A stretch of 64,000 nucleotides of DNA from Arthrobacter sp. ISL-65 (GCF_018613795.1 NZ_JAGGPN010000011.1:1-64000), one strand, 5' to 3'. Shown: positions 42,661 through 51,539, counted from the stretch's first letter. Translations and numbers: made by a program. The notes: generated by a model not told the origin, from the sequence alone.

Positions 42661-44397
42661 TCACGTCCCTGCCGGGTAGGCCAGCTGGTACTTCGAGGCG
42701 TAGTACCCCTCAGGCCGGGTTTCCAGCACGGGCTTGTCTGCGTTGATGGGGTCGTTGTTCCGCAGGTCGCCCACGGAGAACTGGACCATCATGTCGTGGT
42801 CCTCGTGAACGAGGTTGTGGCAGTGGACCATGTACCGGCCGCCAAGGTGCTTGCCGGTGTCGAACTGCATGAGGACAGTGACCGATTCGCTCTCGCCCGC
42901 GTAGAAGACATCCTTCGGCCCGCCTTCCCAGGCGAACGGCTTGCCGCCGTTGGTGTTGCGGCCAATGATCTTGCCGTCGATCAAGTGGATGTGGACGGGA
43001 TGGAACCAGCCGCCCGACTCGTTGACGATGGTCCATTGCTCCACCTGGTTGCGCTGCGGGTTGCCGAAACACCGGGTGAAGTTGGATTTTTCCACGCCGT
43101 CCCAGGTTTCACCGTTGATGGTCCATTCTCCGCCCTGCCGCTGGACCCGGAGGATCCTCTTGGCGACGGCCATGTCCGGGGTCAGGGCCATGGTGTCCAG
43201 CCCGCCGGTGGCCCGGCTAGGGTGCGGGCCGGGGTCCAGCGTGGTGGGGATGGAGCTGATCGTGCGGGACCCCGGCTGGGCGGGGGAATCGGCCACCACC
43301 TGGAACTTCATGACCTTGCCGGTGTTGGCGAAGTTCACGTTGTTCTTGTTGCTCAGGTTCCGCAGCTCCACGGACTGGCCCGGCTTGTACTTCCGGAAGT
43401 CGATCAGCACCTCGTAGCGTTCGGCTGTCCCCTGCCGCCAGGAGGACACCGCCTGCACCTTCGGGGTCATCCCGGCGTCGGTACCCACCACGTGGAACGG
43501 GTCGCCGTTGGACAGTGCGAAACGGTAGGAGCGGGTGATCGAGCCGACCAGGAACCGGAACCGGTAAATCCGGGGCTTGACCTTCATGGTGGGCCACGGC
43601 ACCCCGTTGACCATGATGATGTCGCCCCACAGCCCGGCGTGGCCGTTGTCGTTGTAGCCGAGGGAACCGTCGGCGTTCAGCATCACGTCCGAGACCAGGA
43701 TGGGTACGTCGAATTCTCCCTGCGGCAGCTGCGCCCGCTCACCCGCGCTGGTGATGGAGTAGATGGAGGCGAGGCCCGAGTACACGCCCTGCGCCGTCAG
43801 CATGTGGTTGTGGTCGTGGTACCAGAGCGTCCGCGCCGCCTGCCAGTTTGGATATTGGTAGTTCTTCACCCTGCCCGGCGCGGTGCGGTCATTCGCGTAC
43901 CCGTCGTACTGGGGCAGCGACGCCGAGCCGTGCAGGTGAGTGACGGTATTGAAGGCGTTCGGGTACAGCAGGCCCGTCGCAGGCAGGCGGTTGCTGATCC
44001 TGAGCTCACTCCGGGTGCCCTGCTGCACCCGGACGGTGGGGCCGGGAAAAATGCCGTTGTACCCCGCCAGGGTGGTGCTGAGCCCCCGTGCGATCTGGGC
44101 CTTGCCCAGTTTCTGGTTCAGGGCATATTTCGCAAAAGGCGTGCCGTCGCGGTCCCGGCCTGTGGCGTAGGGAAGCAGTTCCGGCGGTCGCCGGAAGATG
44201 GTGGTGAACGGAACCGGCATGTTCGCCGGGGCGAGCTTGCTTGGCGTGGCAACCGTTGCCTCATTGTCGTCTGCACCCCGGCGGCCGGAGACACTTCCCG
44301 GAACACCTGCGAGGGCCGGGCCTCCGGTTGATGCCGTGACGGCGACGGCGCCGCCCAACAGGCTTAGTTTTAACACGTCCCTCCGTGTTGCTGCCAT
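42661..44397 (-). CDS. Tat-exported multicopper oxidase (CotA/phenoxazinone-synthase-like)
   Basis: A 578-residue laccase-like enzyme. A twin-arginine signal (TRRDVLKLSLLGGAVAVT) is at the N-terminus. The copper ligands are complete: HLHG near residue 159, HDHNHMLT near 197, HPVHIHLIDGK near 481 and HCHNLVHEDHDMM near 544, which is the type 1/type 2-3 set. It oxidises phenols, bilirubin, metals or similar donors with O2 at the cell surface. The ATG at 44397 has GGGAGG 5 bases upstream. It is translationally linked to the downstream lipoprotein. No copper operon regulator is near. Confidence 0.92.
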   Translation of the reverse strand: MAATRRDVLKLSLLGGAVAVTASTGGPALAGVPGSVSGRRGADDNEATVATPSKLAPANMPVPFTTIFRRPPELLPYATGRDRDGTPFAKYALNQKLGKAQIARGLSTTLAGYNGIFPGPTVRVQQGTRSELRISNRLPATGLLYPNAFNTVTHLHGSASLPQYDGYANDRTAPGRVKNYQYPNWQAARTLWYHDHNHMLTAQGVYSGLASIYSITSAGERAQLPQGEFDVPILVSDVMLNADGSLGYNDNGHAGLWGDIIMVNGVPWPTMKVKPRIYRFRFLVGSITRSYRFALSNGDPFHVVGTDAGMTPKVQAVSSWRQGTAERYEVLIDFRKYKPGQSVELRNLSNKNNVNFANTGKVMKFQVVADSPAQPGSRTISSIPTTLDPGPHPSRATGGLDTMALTPDMAVAKRILRVQRQGGEWTINGETWDGVEKSNFTRCFGNPQRNQVEQWTIVNESGGWFHPVHIHLIDGKIIGRNTNGGKPFAWEGGPKDVFYAGESESVTVLMQFDTGKHLGGRYMVHCHNLVHEDHDMMVQFSVGDLRNNDPINADKPVLETRPEGYYASKYQLAYPAGT

Positions 44398-44755
44398 GAC
44401 GTCCTCCCAGCTGGTTGTGATGGCCTCAGCGACGGCGTTGGCGCTGGCCACATGTGGAAACACAGTTATGGTGCGCCGCGGGACTCCAGAAAACCTTGGG
44501 AAGCAGCGACCGCGGGGTTCTGTCCCACCTGAATAGGTGGGAGGGCGGCCGTCGGTACCCCGTCACTTTGCCAAGGCACCCCTGTGGAAAGCAGGGCTAC
44601 CCGGTGGCCCAACCCTCAAATCGGTTCCCGCAGCCACCCGAGGGGGCGGGACCCCCTAAGTATGGCCGCCGCAGGCGCCGCGAATCCGGCCGGTCCCCTG
44701 CTATTCACAACGGCCCGGCGGCAGACTGCCACCAGAAGCAAAGGAGCGTGGTCTC
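44398..44755. other. 358-base gap with several hairpins
   Basis: No gene is supportable. Perfect hairpins on the plus strand are CCCACCT-GAAT-AGGTGGG (44524-44541), CCCTG with CAGGG (44580-44596) and GGGGG with CCCCC (44642-44656). They form a GC-rich structured tract between the multicopper oxidase and a small gene. It may be the leader of either gene. I match it to no known riboswitch. Confidence 0.5.
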
Positions 44756-44953
44756 ATGCAGGAGGAAGGTCTTCGGCGCCAGATCATGGGCGTGATCAGC
44801 CACGTCCTCAGTGACGAGGGCACGGAAATGGACGTCCGGATGGCGCTGCTGCGGCATCTTGGCGAGAACCCCGGAAGCCCGGAACGGGCCCTGCTGGCAC
44901 ACCTCCGTGACTGCAAGCGACCGGGCACGGGAGCTGATCAAGGATCACGGTGA
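44756..44953 (+). CDS. Small hypothetical protein
   Basis: A 65-residue, probably helical soluble protein (RRQIMGVISHVLSDEGTEMD and RMALLRHLGENPGSPERA) with no signal or membrane segment. AAAGGAG lies ~9 bases before the ATG. The function is unknown. It is convergent with the LysR-effector-domain gene after a ~50-base gap. I rate it above the other frames here because the start, ribosome site and composition agree. Confidence 0.45.
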   Translation: MQEEGLRRQIMGVISHVLSDEGTEMDVRMALLRHLGENPGSPERALLAHLRDCKRPGTGADQGSR

Positions 44954-45002
44954 ACACGCACGGCAGCAGGAACGCCGCAGATCAAGCGGGTGGCAACAGC
45001 AG

Positions 45003-45746
45003 TTACCTCTTGCCCTTTTTCCGCGAGCCGCGGCCCCGGCCCTTGTCCGGGTTGGGTGCGTAACGCTGGGCGACTTTCGGCTTCTTGGCACCGGCCCCTG
45101 TGCCGCCGCGACGGTCCGGCTTGGGCGCCTTCTTCTCTGGCTCCTGCTGGGCGGACGGCTGCCGTGAGCTCTGCGCGGTGCGGCCGCGGACAATGCCGAT
45201 GAACTCTTCAATGACCTCGTCCGTGGCGTCGCTGGGCCAGGCAAGCGCGATCTGTGTCCCCGGCGCCCCCGTAAGGCGGCGGGCCACAGTGTCCTTGATA
45301 TTGAAATGCCGCGCTACGGACATGGGAAGTATCAGCAAGCCCGCGCCGGACGCCACCACCTGCAGGGCCATTTCCGGCCCGCCCAAATCATCGGCGTCGA
45401 GGAAGTTTTCCGCCGCGAGGTCCTCCAGCGCCACGTCCTCGAACACGGTGATTTCGTGTCCCTTGGGCGCCACCACCACGGGCTGCTCCTCATAAAGGGG
45501 GATAACGTTCAGCCCTTCGCGCTCCACCGGCAGGCGGACAAAGCTCAGGTCCGCCGAACCGTCACGCAGCACCGAAAGCTGCGTGCCGCCGTCGGACATG
45601 AACGACCGCAGGGGCACGTGCGGCATCCGCTCCTCCCAGCGCCGAATCCACTTCCCCGGCGTCACGCCGGGGACGTAGGCAAAGCGGAGCTCTCGCGGGG
45701 ACTCTGGCAGAGCCGGGTCCAGGGTGGGTTCATCTTCAGCGGGCAC
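45003..45746 (-). CDS. LysR substrate-binding domain protein without HTH, basic C-terminal tail
   Basis: A 247-residue protein. From about residue 15 (RELRFAYVPGVTPGKWIRRW) to 190 it reads as a LysR effector domain, with SVLRDGSADLSFVRLPVERE and VALEDLAAENFLDADDLGGP. The N-terminal HTH of LysR proteins is absent. A ~50-residue tail at the C-terminus is Lys/Arg/Gly-rich (EKKAPKPDRRGG, GRGRGSRKKGKR) and could bind nucleic acid. It is divergent from a DUF5997 gene across 79 bases, a pairing I recall from other actinobacteria. The ligand is unknown. Confidence 0.8.
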   Translation of the reverse strand: MPAEDEPTLDPALPESPRELRFAYVPGVTPGKWIRRWEERMPHVPLRSFMSDGGTQLSVLRDGSADLSFVRLPVEREGLNVIPLYEEQPVVVAPKGHEITVFEDVALEDLAAENFLDADDLGGPEMALQVVASGAGLLILPMSVARHFNIKDTVARRLTGAPGTQIALAWPSDATDEVIEEFIGIVRGRTAQSSRQPSAQQEPEKKAPKPDRRGGTGAGAKKPKVAQRYAPNPDKGRGRGSRKKGKR

Positions 45747-45813
45747 ACCTTCACAGTACTGCGGACATCCTTGACTGCAGGCATCCTTGGTCAGGGGAGG
45801 CGGCGCAGCCGGA

Positions 45814-45819
45814 TACCCT
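45814..45819 (+). promoter_or_regulatory. Probable -10 box of a leaderless transcript
   Basis: TACCCT (TANNNT pattern) ends 6 bases before the ATG at 45826. There is no Shine-Dalgarno sequence. A leaderless mRNA for the DUF5997 gene is suggested by spacing alone. Confidence 0.45.
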
Positions 45820-45825
45820 TAATAC

Positions 45826-46224
45826 ATGACCTCCGCTAACTCCCAGTCCATGAAGCCGGCCACTGTTGCCAAGAAGCTTGGCATCTACCTGCCTGCGACG
45901 CCCCAGGAGTTCCAGGATTCAACCATCACGCGCGCGGAGTTCGCCGAGCTGCAGTCCAACCCGCCGGAGTGGCTGGCCGAACTGCGCCGCAACGGCCCGC
46001 ACCCCCGCCCGGTGGTCGCACAGAAACTCAACATCTCCATCAGCGGCCTTGCCCGCGGCGGCGTTGAAGAGGCGCTGACGACGGCGGAAATCACCGCATT
46101 GCTGCAGGCTCCCCCCGCGTGGCTGGTTGCCGAGCGCGCCACACAGGCCGCCGTCCGCACCGAGGCGCAGCGGGTCAAGGAAGAGGCCGCCAACAAGGCA
46201 GCAAAGAAGGCCCGCCAGGGCTGA
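45826..46224 (+). CDS. DUF5997-family protein
   Basis: A 132-residue actinobacterial protein. VAKKLGIYLPATPQEFQDST at residue 14 and ITRAEFAELQSNPPEWLAEL near residue 34 are the family's opening. A second related block ISGLARGGVEEALTTAEITA lies near 66, and a Lys/Ala-rich tail ends the protein. It is small, soluble and of unknown function. It is divergent from the HTH-less LysR-type protein and may be leaderless. Confidence 0.8.
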   Translation: MTSANSQSMKPATVAKKLGIYLPATPQEFQDSTITRAEFAELQSNPPEWLAELRRNGPHPRPVVAQKLNISISGLARGGVEEALTTAEITALLQAPPAWLVAERATQAAVRTEAQRVKEEAANKAAKKARQG

Positions 46225-46357
46225 ACCTGCCTGCCCTGTCCCCCTGCCGACGCCGCCCGGGGCCTGATTTCCGGCCGCGCCCTTAGGGAAAACCGGAATT
46301 CTGAGCCCCCTGCTGTGGGGGCAGGTGGGGGTCTGCACCCCTCTGCGGGGTACACAT

Positions 46358-46400
46358 CCCGTGAATGGCTGGACGCCGGGAATGCCAGCCCTGACACGGG
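46358..46400 (+). repeat. Two-stage hairpin in the leader of the secreted-protein gene
   Basis: The 350-base gap 46225-46574 has no gene. CCCGTG (46358-46363) pairs with CACGGG (46395-46400), and GGCTGG (46367-46372) pairs with CCAGCC (46385-46390). Other GC hairpins lie at about 46298-46350. They look like a structured leader or a terminator of the DUF5997 gene. I match them to no known RNA family. Confidence 0.5.
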
Positions 46401-46574
46401 CAATCACCCGCTTCCCCCTCACGCGCCCCTCCATGTTGGGGGCCCAAAAGGTGCGGCCCAAACTGGTGCCGCGGGCCGTCTATACAAGCCAAAACGCACA
46501 GCGTTTCCCCAAGGGGACTTATTGATTCTGTGATTGTGCGTGAAGGTCGCGCACCTCGGATCGATGAGGTCATC

Positions 46575-48863
46575 ATGAAATCAGCACACAGCGAGCCGGG
46601 AGCGCACACTTCTCGCCTTCCCGGCGCCCGCAGGGCCGGAGTCTTCGCCACCGTCTCGGCCGTTATCTGCTCAACCTCCATGTTCGCCATTCCCGCCGCC
46701 AATGCGGCCGTACCTGCTTTCCCGGACAACATCGTTGTCTTCCCCGACCGCGACTTCGTCTCCATTGAGGGCTACGAGGGGCATGCCGGCGAGACTGCCA
46801 CCCTCGAGGTCAAGCGCGCCGGGAAGATCATTGGCTCCGCCGAGTCAACGGTCGATGCCGGCGGCGTCGCCTTTGAGGTCAACCACCCCGGCGGTGTCTG
46901 CTGGGGCGCCGGCACCGGCCTTGCCGTCACCCCCGATATCCGTCCCGGCGACGTCGTCTCCATGAGGTTCGGCGCAACCGCCGGCGGCGAAACGACGGTC
47001 CAGGACACCTATGTAACGGGCGACGCCGAACTCAGCGGCAGTACCGTCACCGTCAAGGGACACATCGGAGCGGGCGTCAACCCAGCCCAGCTGGAACAGC
47101 GCATCATTGAGCCGGCGCTGCGGGACACCACGGTGGCACGCCGTGACATCCGCGCCGTCCCCGGCCCGCTCACACCGGCCCCCAAGGGCGGCTACTCCTC
47201 GAGCCTGGTGGTCACCGGCGATACCTTCACCGCCACCTACAACTTCGACGACGCCGCCAACGCCGAAATTGCTGCGAACGCCGGGCTCGGCGAACGCGCC
47301 ATGGCTTGGGAGTTCGAAGACGCCGACGCCAACCGGCAGGGCCTGACCATCGCCGAGTACGGCGAGCCGGGCGGCCCCGGCATGGGCGGCTGCCCCAACG
47401 GCCCACTGCAGTCCGGTCCTCCCGCACCGTCCGGCATCACGGCCGCCAAGGTTGCCGGAGGGCTGAAGCTGAACTGGACGCCGGCCGAAGCCATCCCCGG
47501 CACCCCGGCCATCACCGGCTACCGCGCCGTTGCAGTCGGCAAGACCGTAACCAGCAACGAGCAGGTGGAGATCGGCAAGCGCATCTCGGGCCAGGCAGCC
47601 ATCGGAACCACAATCACGGGCCTCTCCGCCAGTGAGGAATACGACGTCTATGTGGTCGGCGTCAGCAGCGTCGGGGAGTCCTTCCCCGCGGCACACGCCA
47701 TCCCGGTGACGGACACCACACCCCCAACGGTCTCCGCTACCCCGAACGGCGGCACCTCGGCCGTGGCCCAGACGGTCACCCTGAAGGCCAGCGAAACAGG
47801 CAGCGACATCTACTACACGACTGACGGCTCCGAGCCTGTCCTCTCGGGCGGCGTGCTCTCTGAGAGCGCGATCCGGTACACCGCACCAATGGAGATCGCG
47901 ACCACTTCCACGCTGAAGTTCGTGGCATTCGACCCGTCCGGCAACGTCTCCACCACCGTTGAGACCCTGTTCACAGTCACCAACGACCCCGTACCGTCGG
48001 CTCCGACGTTCGCCAGCGCACCCGTGGTGGGCCAAGGCACGGCAACCCTGTCCTGGACCGCCCCGAACCCGGGCGCTGCAGGGCTGACGATCACCGGCTA
48101 CACCGTCCAGGCCTACACCACTGACGGCACAGCCTTCGGCGCACCCAAGACGACAGCCGGCGACGTGACCACCCTGGTCTACGACGGACTCAACGGCGAC
48201 ACCGCCTACCAGTTCACGGTGCGGGCTACGAACGTCAACGGCACCGGCCCGGAGTCGCCGAAGACCGCCGCCGCCACCGCGCAGGGCGCCGTCGTGGCGG
48301 TCGCAGGACTGGACCAGAACGTTGTCCGGCGCACCACGGCCACCACGGTCACCCTGGACGGCACAGGCTCCACCGCCACTGGCGCCACCTACAAGTGGGA
48401 GCAGGTCCTGGCCTCGCCCACCGATCCCAACAAGGTGACGCTGACCGGTGACACCACGCTTAAGCCGACATTCAGCCTTCCGGTCTTCACGTCCCCGATG
48501 ACCAACAGCCCCCTCACGTTCAAGCTGACGGTCACCGTTGGCACAACCGTCAAAACGGACGAGGTCAAGGTTGTACCGGTTACAGACCGGGTAACCATCA
48601 GCGGCGCCCAGTGGAAATCCGGCGACTTCCGGGTCAACGGCACCGGCTCCGTAGTGGGCGGCACCATCACCGTCCGCGCAGGCAGCGCCGCCGGCCGGAT
48701 CCTGGGCCAGGCAGCGGTCACTGCGGCTGTGGCACCGGAAACAGGCGGCGTCTTCACCCTGCGGCTCCGCAACGCAGCGGCCGGCACCACCAATCCGGGC
48801 ACCGTGTGGGTTGAATCAACCCTCGGCGGCACCGCCGGGCCCCTGACCGTAACCAACAAGTAA
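46575..48863 (+). CDS. Large secreted surface protein with Fn3 and CHB_HEX_C domains
   Basis: A 762-residue exported protein. It starts with an Arg-containing signal peptide (LPGARRAGVFATVSAVICST) ending near residue 45 (PAANA). A ~230-residue N-terminal region is unassigned. Then come an Fn3 domain (~285-390, GLKLNWTPAEAIPGTPAITG), a CHB_HEX_C-type domain (~395-475, DIYYTTDGSEPVLSGG), a second Fn3 (~485-580, ATLSWTAPNPGAAGLTITGY), a PKD-like/Ig-like region (~585-670) and a C-terminal beta-rich domain. No catalytic domain is seen. It resembles carbohydrate-binding or adhesive surface proteins. I chose the ATG at 46575 with GAGG upstream over one 45 bases earlier. Confidence 0.85.
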   Translation: MKSAHSEPGAHTSRLPGARRAGVFATVSAVICSTSMFAIPAANAAVPAFPDNIVVFPDRDFVSIEGYEGHAGETATLEVKRAGKIIGSAESTVDAGGVAFEVNHPGGVCWGAGTGLAVTPDIRPGDVVSMRFGATAGGETTVQDTYVTGDAELSGSTVTVKGHIGAGVNPAQLEQRIIEPALRDTTVARRDIRAVPGPLTPAPKGGYSSSLVVTGDTFTATYNFDDAANAEIAANAGLGERAMAWEFEDADANRQGLTIAEYGEPGGPGMGGCPNGPLQSGPPAPSGITAAKVAGGLKLNWTPAEAIPGTPAITGYRAVAVGKTVTSNEQVEIGKRISGQAAIGTTITGLSASEEYDVYVVGVSSVGESFPAAHAIPVTDTTPPTVSATPNGGTSAVAQTVTLKASETGSDIYYTTDGSEPVLSGGVLSESAIRYTAPMEIATTSTLKFVAFDPSGNVSTTVETLFTVTNDPVPSAPTFASAPVVGQGTATLSWTAPNPGAAGLTITGYTVQAYTTDGTAFGAPKTTAGDVTTLVYDGLNGDTAYQFTVRATNVNGTGPESPKTAAATAQGAVVAVAGLDQNVVRRTTATTVTLDGTGSTATGATYKWEQVLASPTDPNKVTLTGDTTLKPTFSLPVFTSPMTNSPLTFKLTVTVGTTVKTDEVKVVPVTDRVTISGAQWKSGDFRVNGTGSVVGGTITVRAGSAAGRILGQAAVTAAVAPETGGVFTLRLRNAAAGTTNPGTVWVESTLGGTAGPLTVTNK

Positions 48864-48878
48864 GTCCTTAACCACCGG

Positions 48879-48916
48879 GTCCGGTGGCCGGCGGCATCAG
48901 CCGCCAGCCACCGGAC
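48879..48916. terminator. Hairpin between convergent genes
   Basis: GTCCGGTGG (48879-48887) pairs with CCACCGGAC (48908-48916), with an inner GGCGGC/GCCGCC stem on an ATCA loop and a small bulge. It sits between the secreted-protein stop and the convergent CNNM gene, and can serve both directions. Confidence 0.75.
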
Positions 48917-48953
48917 GTCGTTGTGTTCGGGTTGGTTTAGCAGCCGTGTGGGC

Positions 48954-49997
48954 CTAGCTGCTGCTGGTGGCGTCCTGTACCTCGCCCACCAGTTCCTCGA
49001 TGATGTCCTCGAGGAACAGCACACCGGTGGTGTTCCCCCGCTCGTCGAAGACCCTGGCCACGTGGGCGCCGGTGCGGCGCATGGTTGCCAGGGCATCCTC
49101 CAGGTCACTGCCGCGGAAGGTCGAGGCCAGCCGACGGATCCGCTTCTCCGGCACGGGCCGGGTAAACTTCTCCGCCGTTGTCAGGTCCATGACGTCCTTC
49201 AGGTGCAGGTAACCGGAGGGGTCGCCGTCGTCGTCGGTCAGGATGTACCGGGAGTAACCGTGCTCGGCTACCCCCCGCTGGATGTCTGCCGGCGTCGCAG
49301 ACGCCGGCAGCAGCACCATCTCGGCGATGGGCACCTCGACGTCGGCCACGGTCTTTTCGGTGAACTCGAAGGCCGCAGTGAGGGCACCGGTGTTGTCGGT
49401 CAGGACGCCTTCCCTGGTGGACTGCTCCACGATGTTTGCCACCTCGTCCAGGGTGTAGGCGCTGGTGGCCTCGTCCTTGGGCTCCACCCGGAACAGGCGG
49501 AGGATGGAGTTGGCGATGCCGTTCAGGGTCCAGATCACCGGCTTGAACAGGCGCGCCACCATCACCAGCGGCGGGGCCAGGATCAGCGCGGCGCGGGTGG
49601 GGACCGAGAACGAGATATTCTTGGGGACCATCTCGCCGAGGACCACGTGCAGGAAGGTCACCAGCAGCAGCGCCGCCACGAAGGCGATGATTCCGATCGC
49701 TTCCCCGGACAGGGCGGTCAGGCCCAGCGGGATCTCCAGCAGGTGGTGGATCGCCGGCTCGGAGACGTTCAGGATCACCAGCGAGCAGACCGTGATGCCC
49801 AGCTGGCTGGTGGCCAGCATGAGCGTGGCATGCTCCATCGCCCACAGGGTGGTTTTCGCGGCCTTGCTGCCCTCCTCCGCCATCGGCTCGATCTGTGACC
49901 GGCGGGCGGAGATGACGGCGAACTCGGCGCCGACAAAAAAGCCGTTCACCACCAGCAGGACGGCGAGCCAGATGATGCCCGGAAGGTACTCACTCAT
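48954..49997 (-). CDS. CNNM/CBS membrane protein, second of a pair (no CorC_HlyC domain)
   Basis: A 347-residue CNNM (DUF21) protein. The membrane part covers about residues 1-180 (VNGFFVGAEFAVISARRSQI and VVLGEMVPKNISFSVPTRAA). A CBS pair follows from about 210 (VEVPIAEMVLLPASATPADI to GNTTGVLFLEDIIEELVGEV). It ends directly after the second CBS domain, so the C-terminal CorC_HlyC domain is missing. It overlaps its upstream paralogue by 8 bases. The family is linked to Mg2+ or other cation transport; the hemolysin label is historical. Confidence 0.9.
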   Translation of the reverse strand: MSEYLPGIIWLAVLLVVNGFFVGAEFAVISARRSQIEPMAEEGSKAAKTTLWAMEHATLMLATSQLGITVCSLVILNVSEPAIHHLLEIPLGLTALSGEAIGIIAFVAALLLVTFLHVVLGEMVPKNISFSVPTRAALILAPPLVMVARLFKPVIWTLNGIANSILRLFRVEPKDEATSAYTLDEVANIVEQSTREGVLTDNTGALTAAFEFTEKTVADVEVPIAEMVLLPASATPADIQRGVAEHGYSRYILTDDDGDPSGYLHLKDVMDLTTAEKFTRPVPEKRIRRLASTFRGSDLEDALATMRRTGAHVARVFDERGNTTGVLFLEDIIEELVGEVQDATSSS

Positions 49998-51351
49998 GGG
50001 TCAGCTCCTGTGTGAGGCTGTCGATAATCTTGTCATGCTCGCTCTTGGGTGGCTCTGCCGATTCCTCCGGCGTGAATTTCAGGCGCCCGACGTGGGTGCC
50101 GGCCACCCGCTCCACGCGGAGCATGCCGCCGTCGATGGCCACCTCGTCGCCGAGTTCCGGGATGCGGTCCAGCCGGTCCGCGACGTAACCGGCCGCGGTG
50201 TCGTAATCCTCGCCGTCGGGCACGGCAATCCCCGTCCGGTCCAGGAGCTCATCGGGGCGTAGCGAGGCATCGAAGGTGATGGACCGTCCGGTCCGGACCA
50301 CGCCCACGCGGGCACGGTCGTGCTCATCCTCCAGCTCGCCGACGATCTCCTCCACCAGGTCCTCCAGGGTGACGATGCCGGCGGTTCCGCCGTGCTCGTC
50401 GGAGACGATGGCCACCTGGAGGCCCTGCTTGCGGAGCAGCACCAGGAGGGAGTCGACGCCCATGGACTCGGGGACCATGAGCGGTTCGATCATGAGGTCC
50501 GCCGCGAGGACGATGGCGCGCTCCTCGAGGGGCACGGCAAAGGCCTGCTTGACGTGGAGCACGCCGAGCACGTCGTCGCGGTCCCGGCCGATGACCGGGA
50601 ACCGCGAATAGCCGGTGCCGGTGGCCAGCGCGATAATCTGCTCGGCCGTGTCATCTGTGTTCACGGCGGTCATCCGCACGCGCGGGGTCATGACATCCGC
50701 CGCGCTGTGCTCGGAGAAGCGCAGCGTCCGGTGCAGCAGGGCGGCGTGGTCCAGGTCAAGGACACCTTCCAGTGCGGAGCGGCGCACCAGCGAACTCAGT
50801 TCCTCGGCGCTGCGGGCACCGGACAATTCCTCTTTGGGCTCGATGCCGAAGGACCTGATGATGGCGTTCGCCGTGTTGTTGAACAGCAGGATGACGGGCT
50901 TGAACACCGTGGTGAACAGGGTTTGAAACGGGACCACCACCCTGGCGGTGGCCACCGGCAGGGCCAGGGCGAGGTTCTTGGGAACCAGCTCGCCGATCAC
51001 CATCGAGAAGATGGTGGCGATGAAAATCGCGACGACGGCGCCCACCCCGGGCACGAGACCTTCCGGGAACCCGGCCGCCGTCAGCGGACCGCTCAGCAGC
51101 TTGCTGATGGCAGGTTCAAAGGTGTACCCGGTCAGGAGAGTGGTGAGGGTGATGCCCAGCTGCGCACCGGAAAGGTGCGTCGAGGTGATCTTTAGGGCGT
51201 TGATGGTGGGGGCAAGGCGTTTCTCGCCCCGGGCCTGGCGCGCTTCCAGGTCGTTGCGGTCAAGATTGACCAGGGCAAACTCGGATGCGACGAAGAATCC
51301 GGTGCCGGCTGTCAGGATCAGGCCGATCCCGATCATGATCCATTCATTCAT
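49990..51351 (-). CDS. CNNM/CBS membrane protein with CorC_HlyC domain, first of a pair
   Basis: A 453-residue CNNM (DUF21) protein. The membrane part occupies about residues 1-195 (TAGTGFFVASEFALVNLDRN and MVIGELVPKNLALALPVATA). CBS domains lie at about 215-340 (ADVMTPRVRMTAVNTDDTAE to GGTAGIVTLEDLVEEIVGEL). A CorC_HlyC domain is at about 350-430 (DASLRPDELLDRTGIAVPDG). It is the upstream gene of an overlapping pair, and its partner lacks the last domain, which suggests a heteromeric ion transporter or regulator. Confidence 0.92.
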   Translation of the reverse strand: MNEWIMIGIGLILTAGTGFFVASEFALVNLDRNDLEARQARGEKRLAPTINALKITSTHLSGAQLGITLTTLLTGYTFEPAISKLLSGPLTAAGFPEGLVPGVGAVVAIFIATIFSMVIGELVPKNLALALPVATARVVVPFQTLFTTVFKPVILLFNNTANAIIRSFGIEPKEELSGARSAEELSSLVRRSALEGVLDLDHAALLHRTLRFSEHSAADVMTPRVRMTAVNTDDTAEQIIALATGTGYSRFPVIGRDRDDVLGVLHVKQAFAVPLEERAIVLAADLMIEPLMVPESMGVDSLLVLLRKQGLQVAIVSDEHGGTAGIVTLEDLVEEIVGELEDEHDRARVGVVRTGRSITFDASLRPDELLDRTGIAVPDGEDYDTAAGYVADRLDRIPELGDEVAIDGGMLRVERVAGTHVGRLKFTPEESAEPPKSEHDKIIDSLTQELTHE

Positions 51352-51539
51352 TGGGGGCGCCCCTCTCCCGTGCTAACCGGCGTGCCGGTCAAATGGGTGA
51401 GGGGCCAGGGCATATGTGAAGGAGGGTCGTCCATAGTGCCCTCCACTATATCGGGTGTTTCTTAGCGGCCCGTTTCGACTGCTTCCCGTGGATGTGTTGC
51501 GGCGGGTGTGTTCCTGCTGCTCTGACGAAAAGCCGGGCA

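Noticed and set aside
42448..44331. A 627-residue plus-strand frame opposite the multicopper oxidase
   Set aside because: The minus strand has all copper motifs and a Tat signal. The plus-strand product has no recognisable motif and is His/Val/Gly-biased as expected of a shadow.
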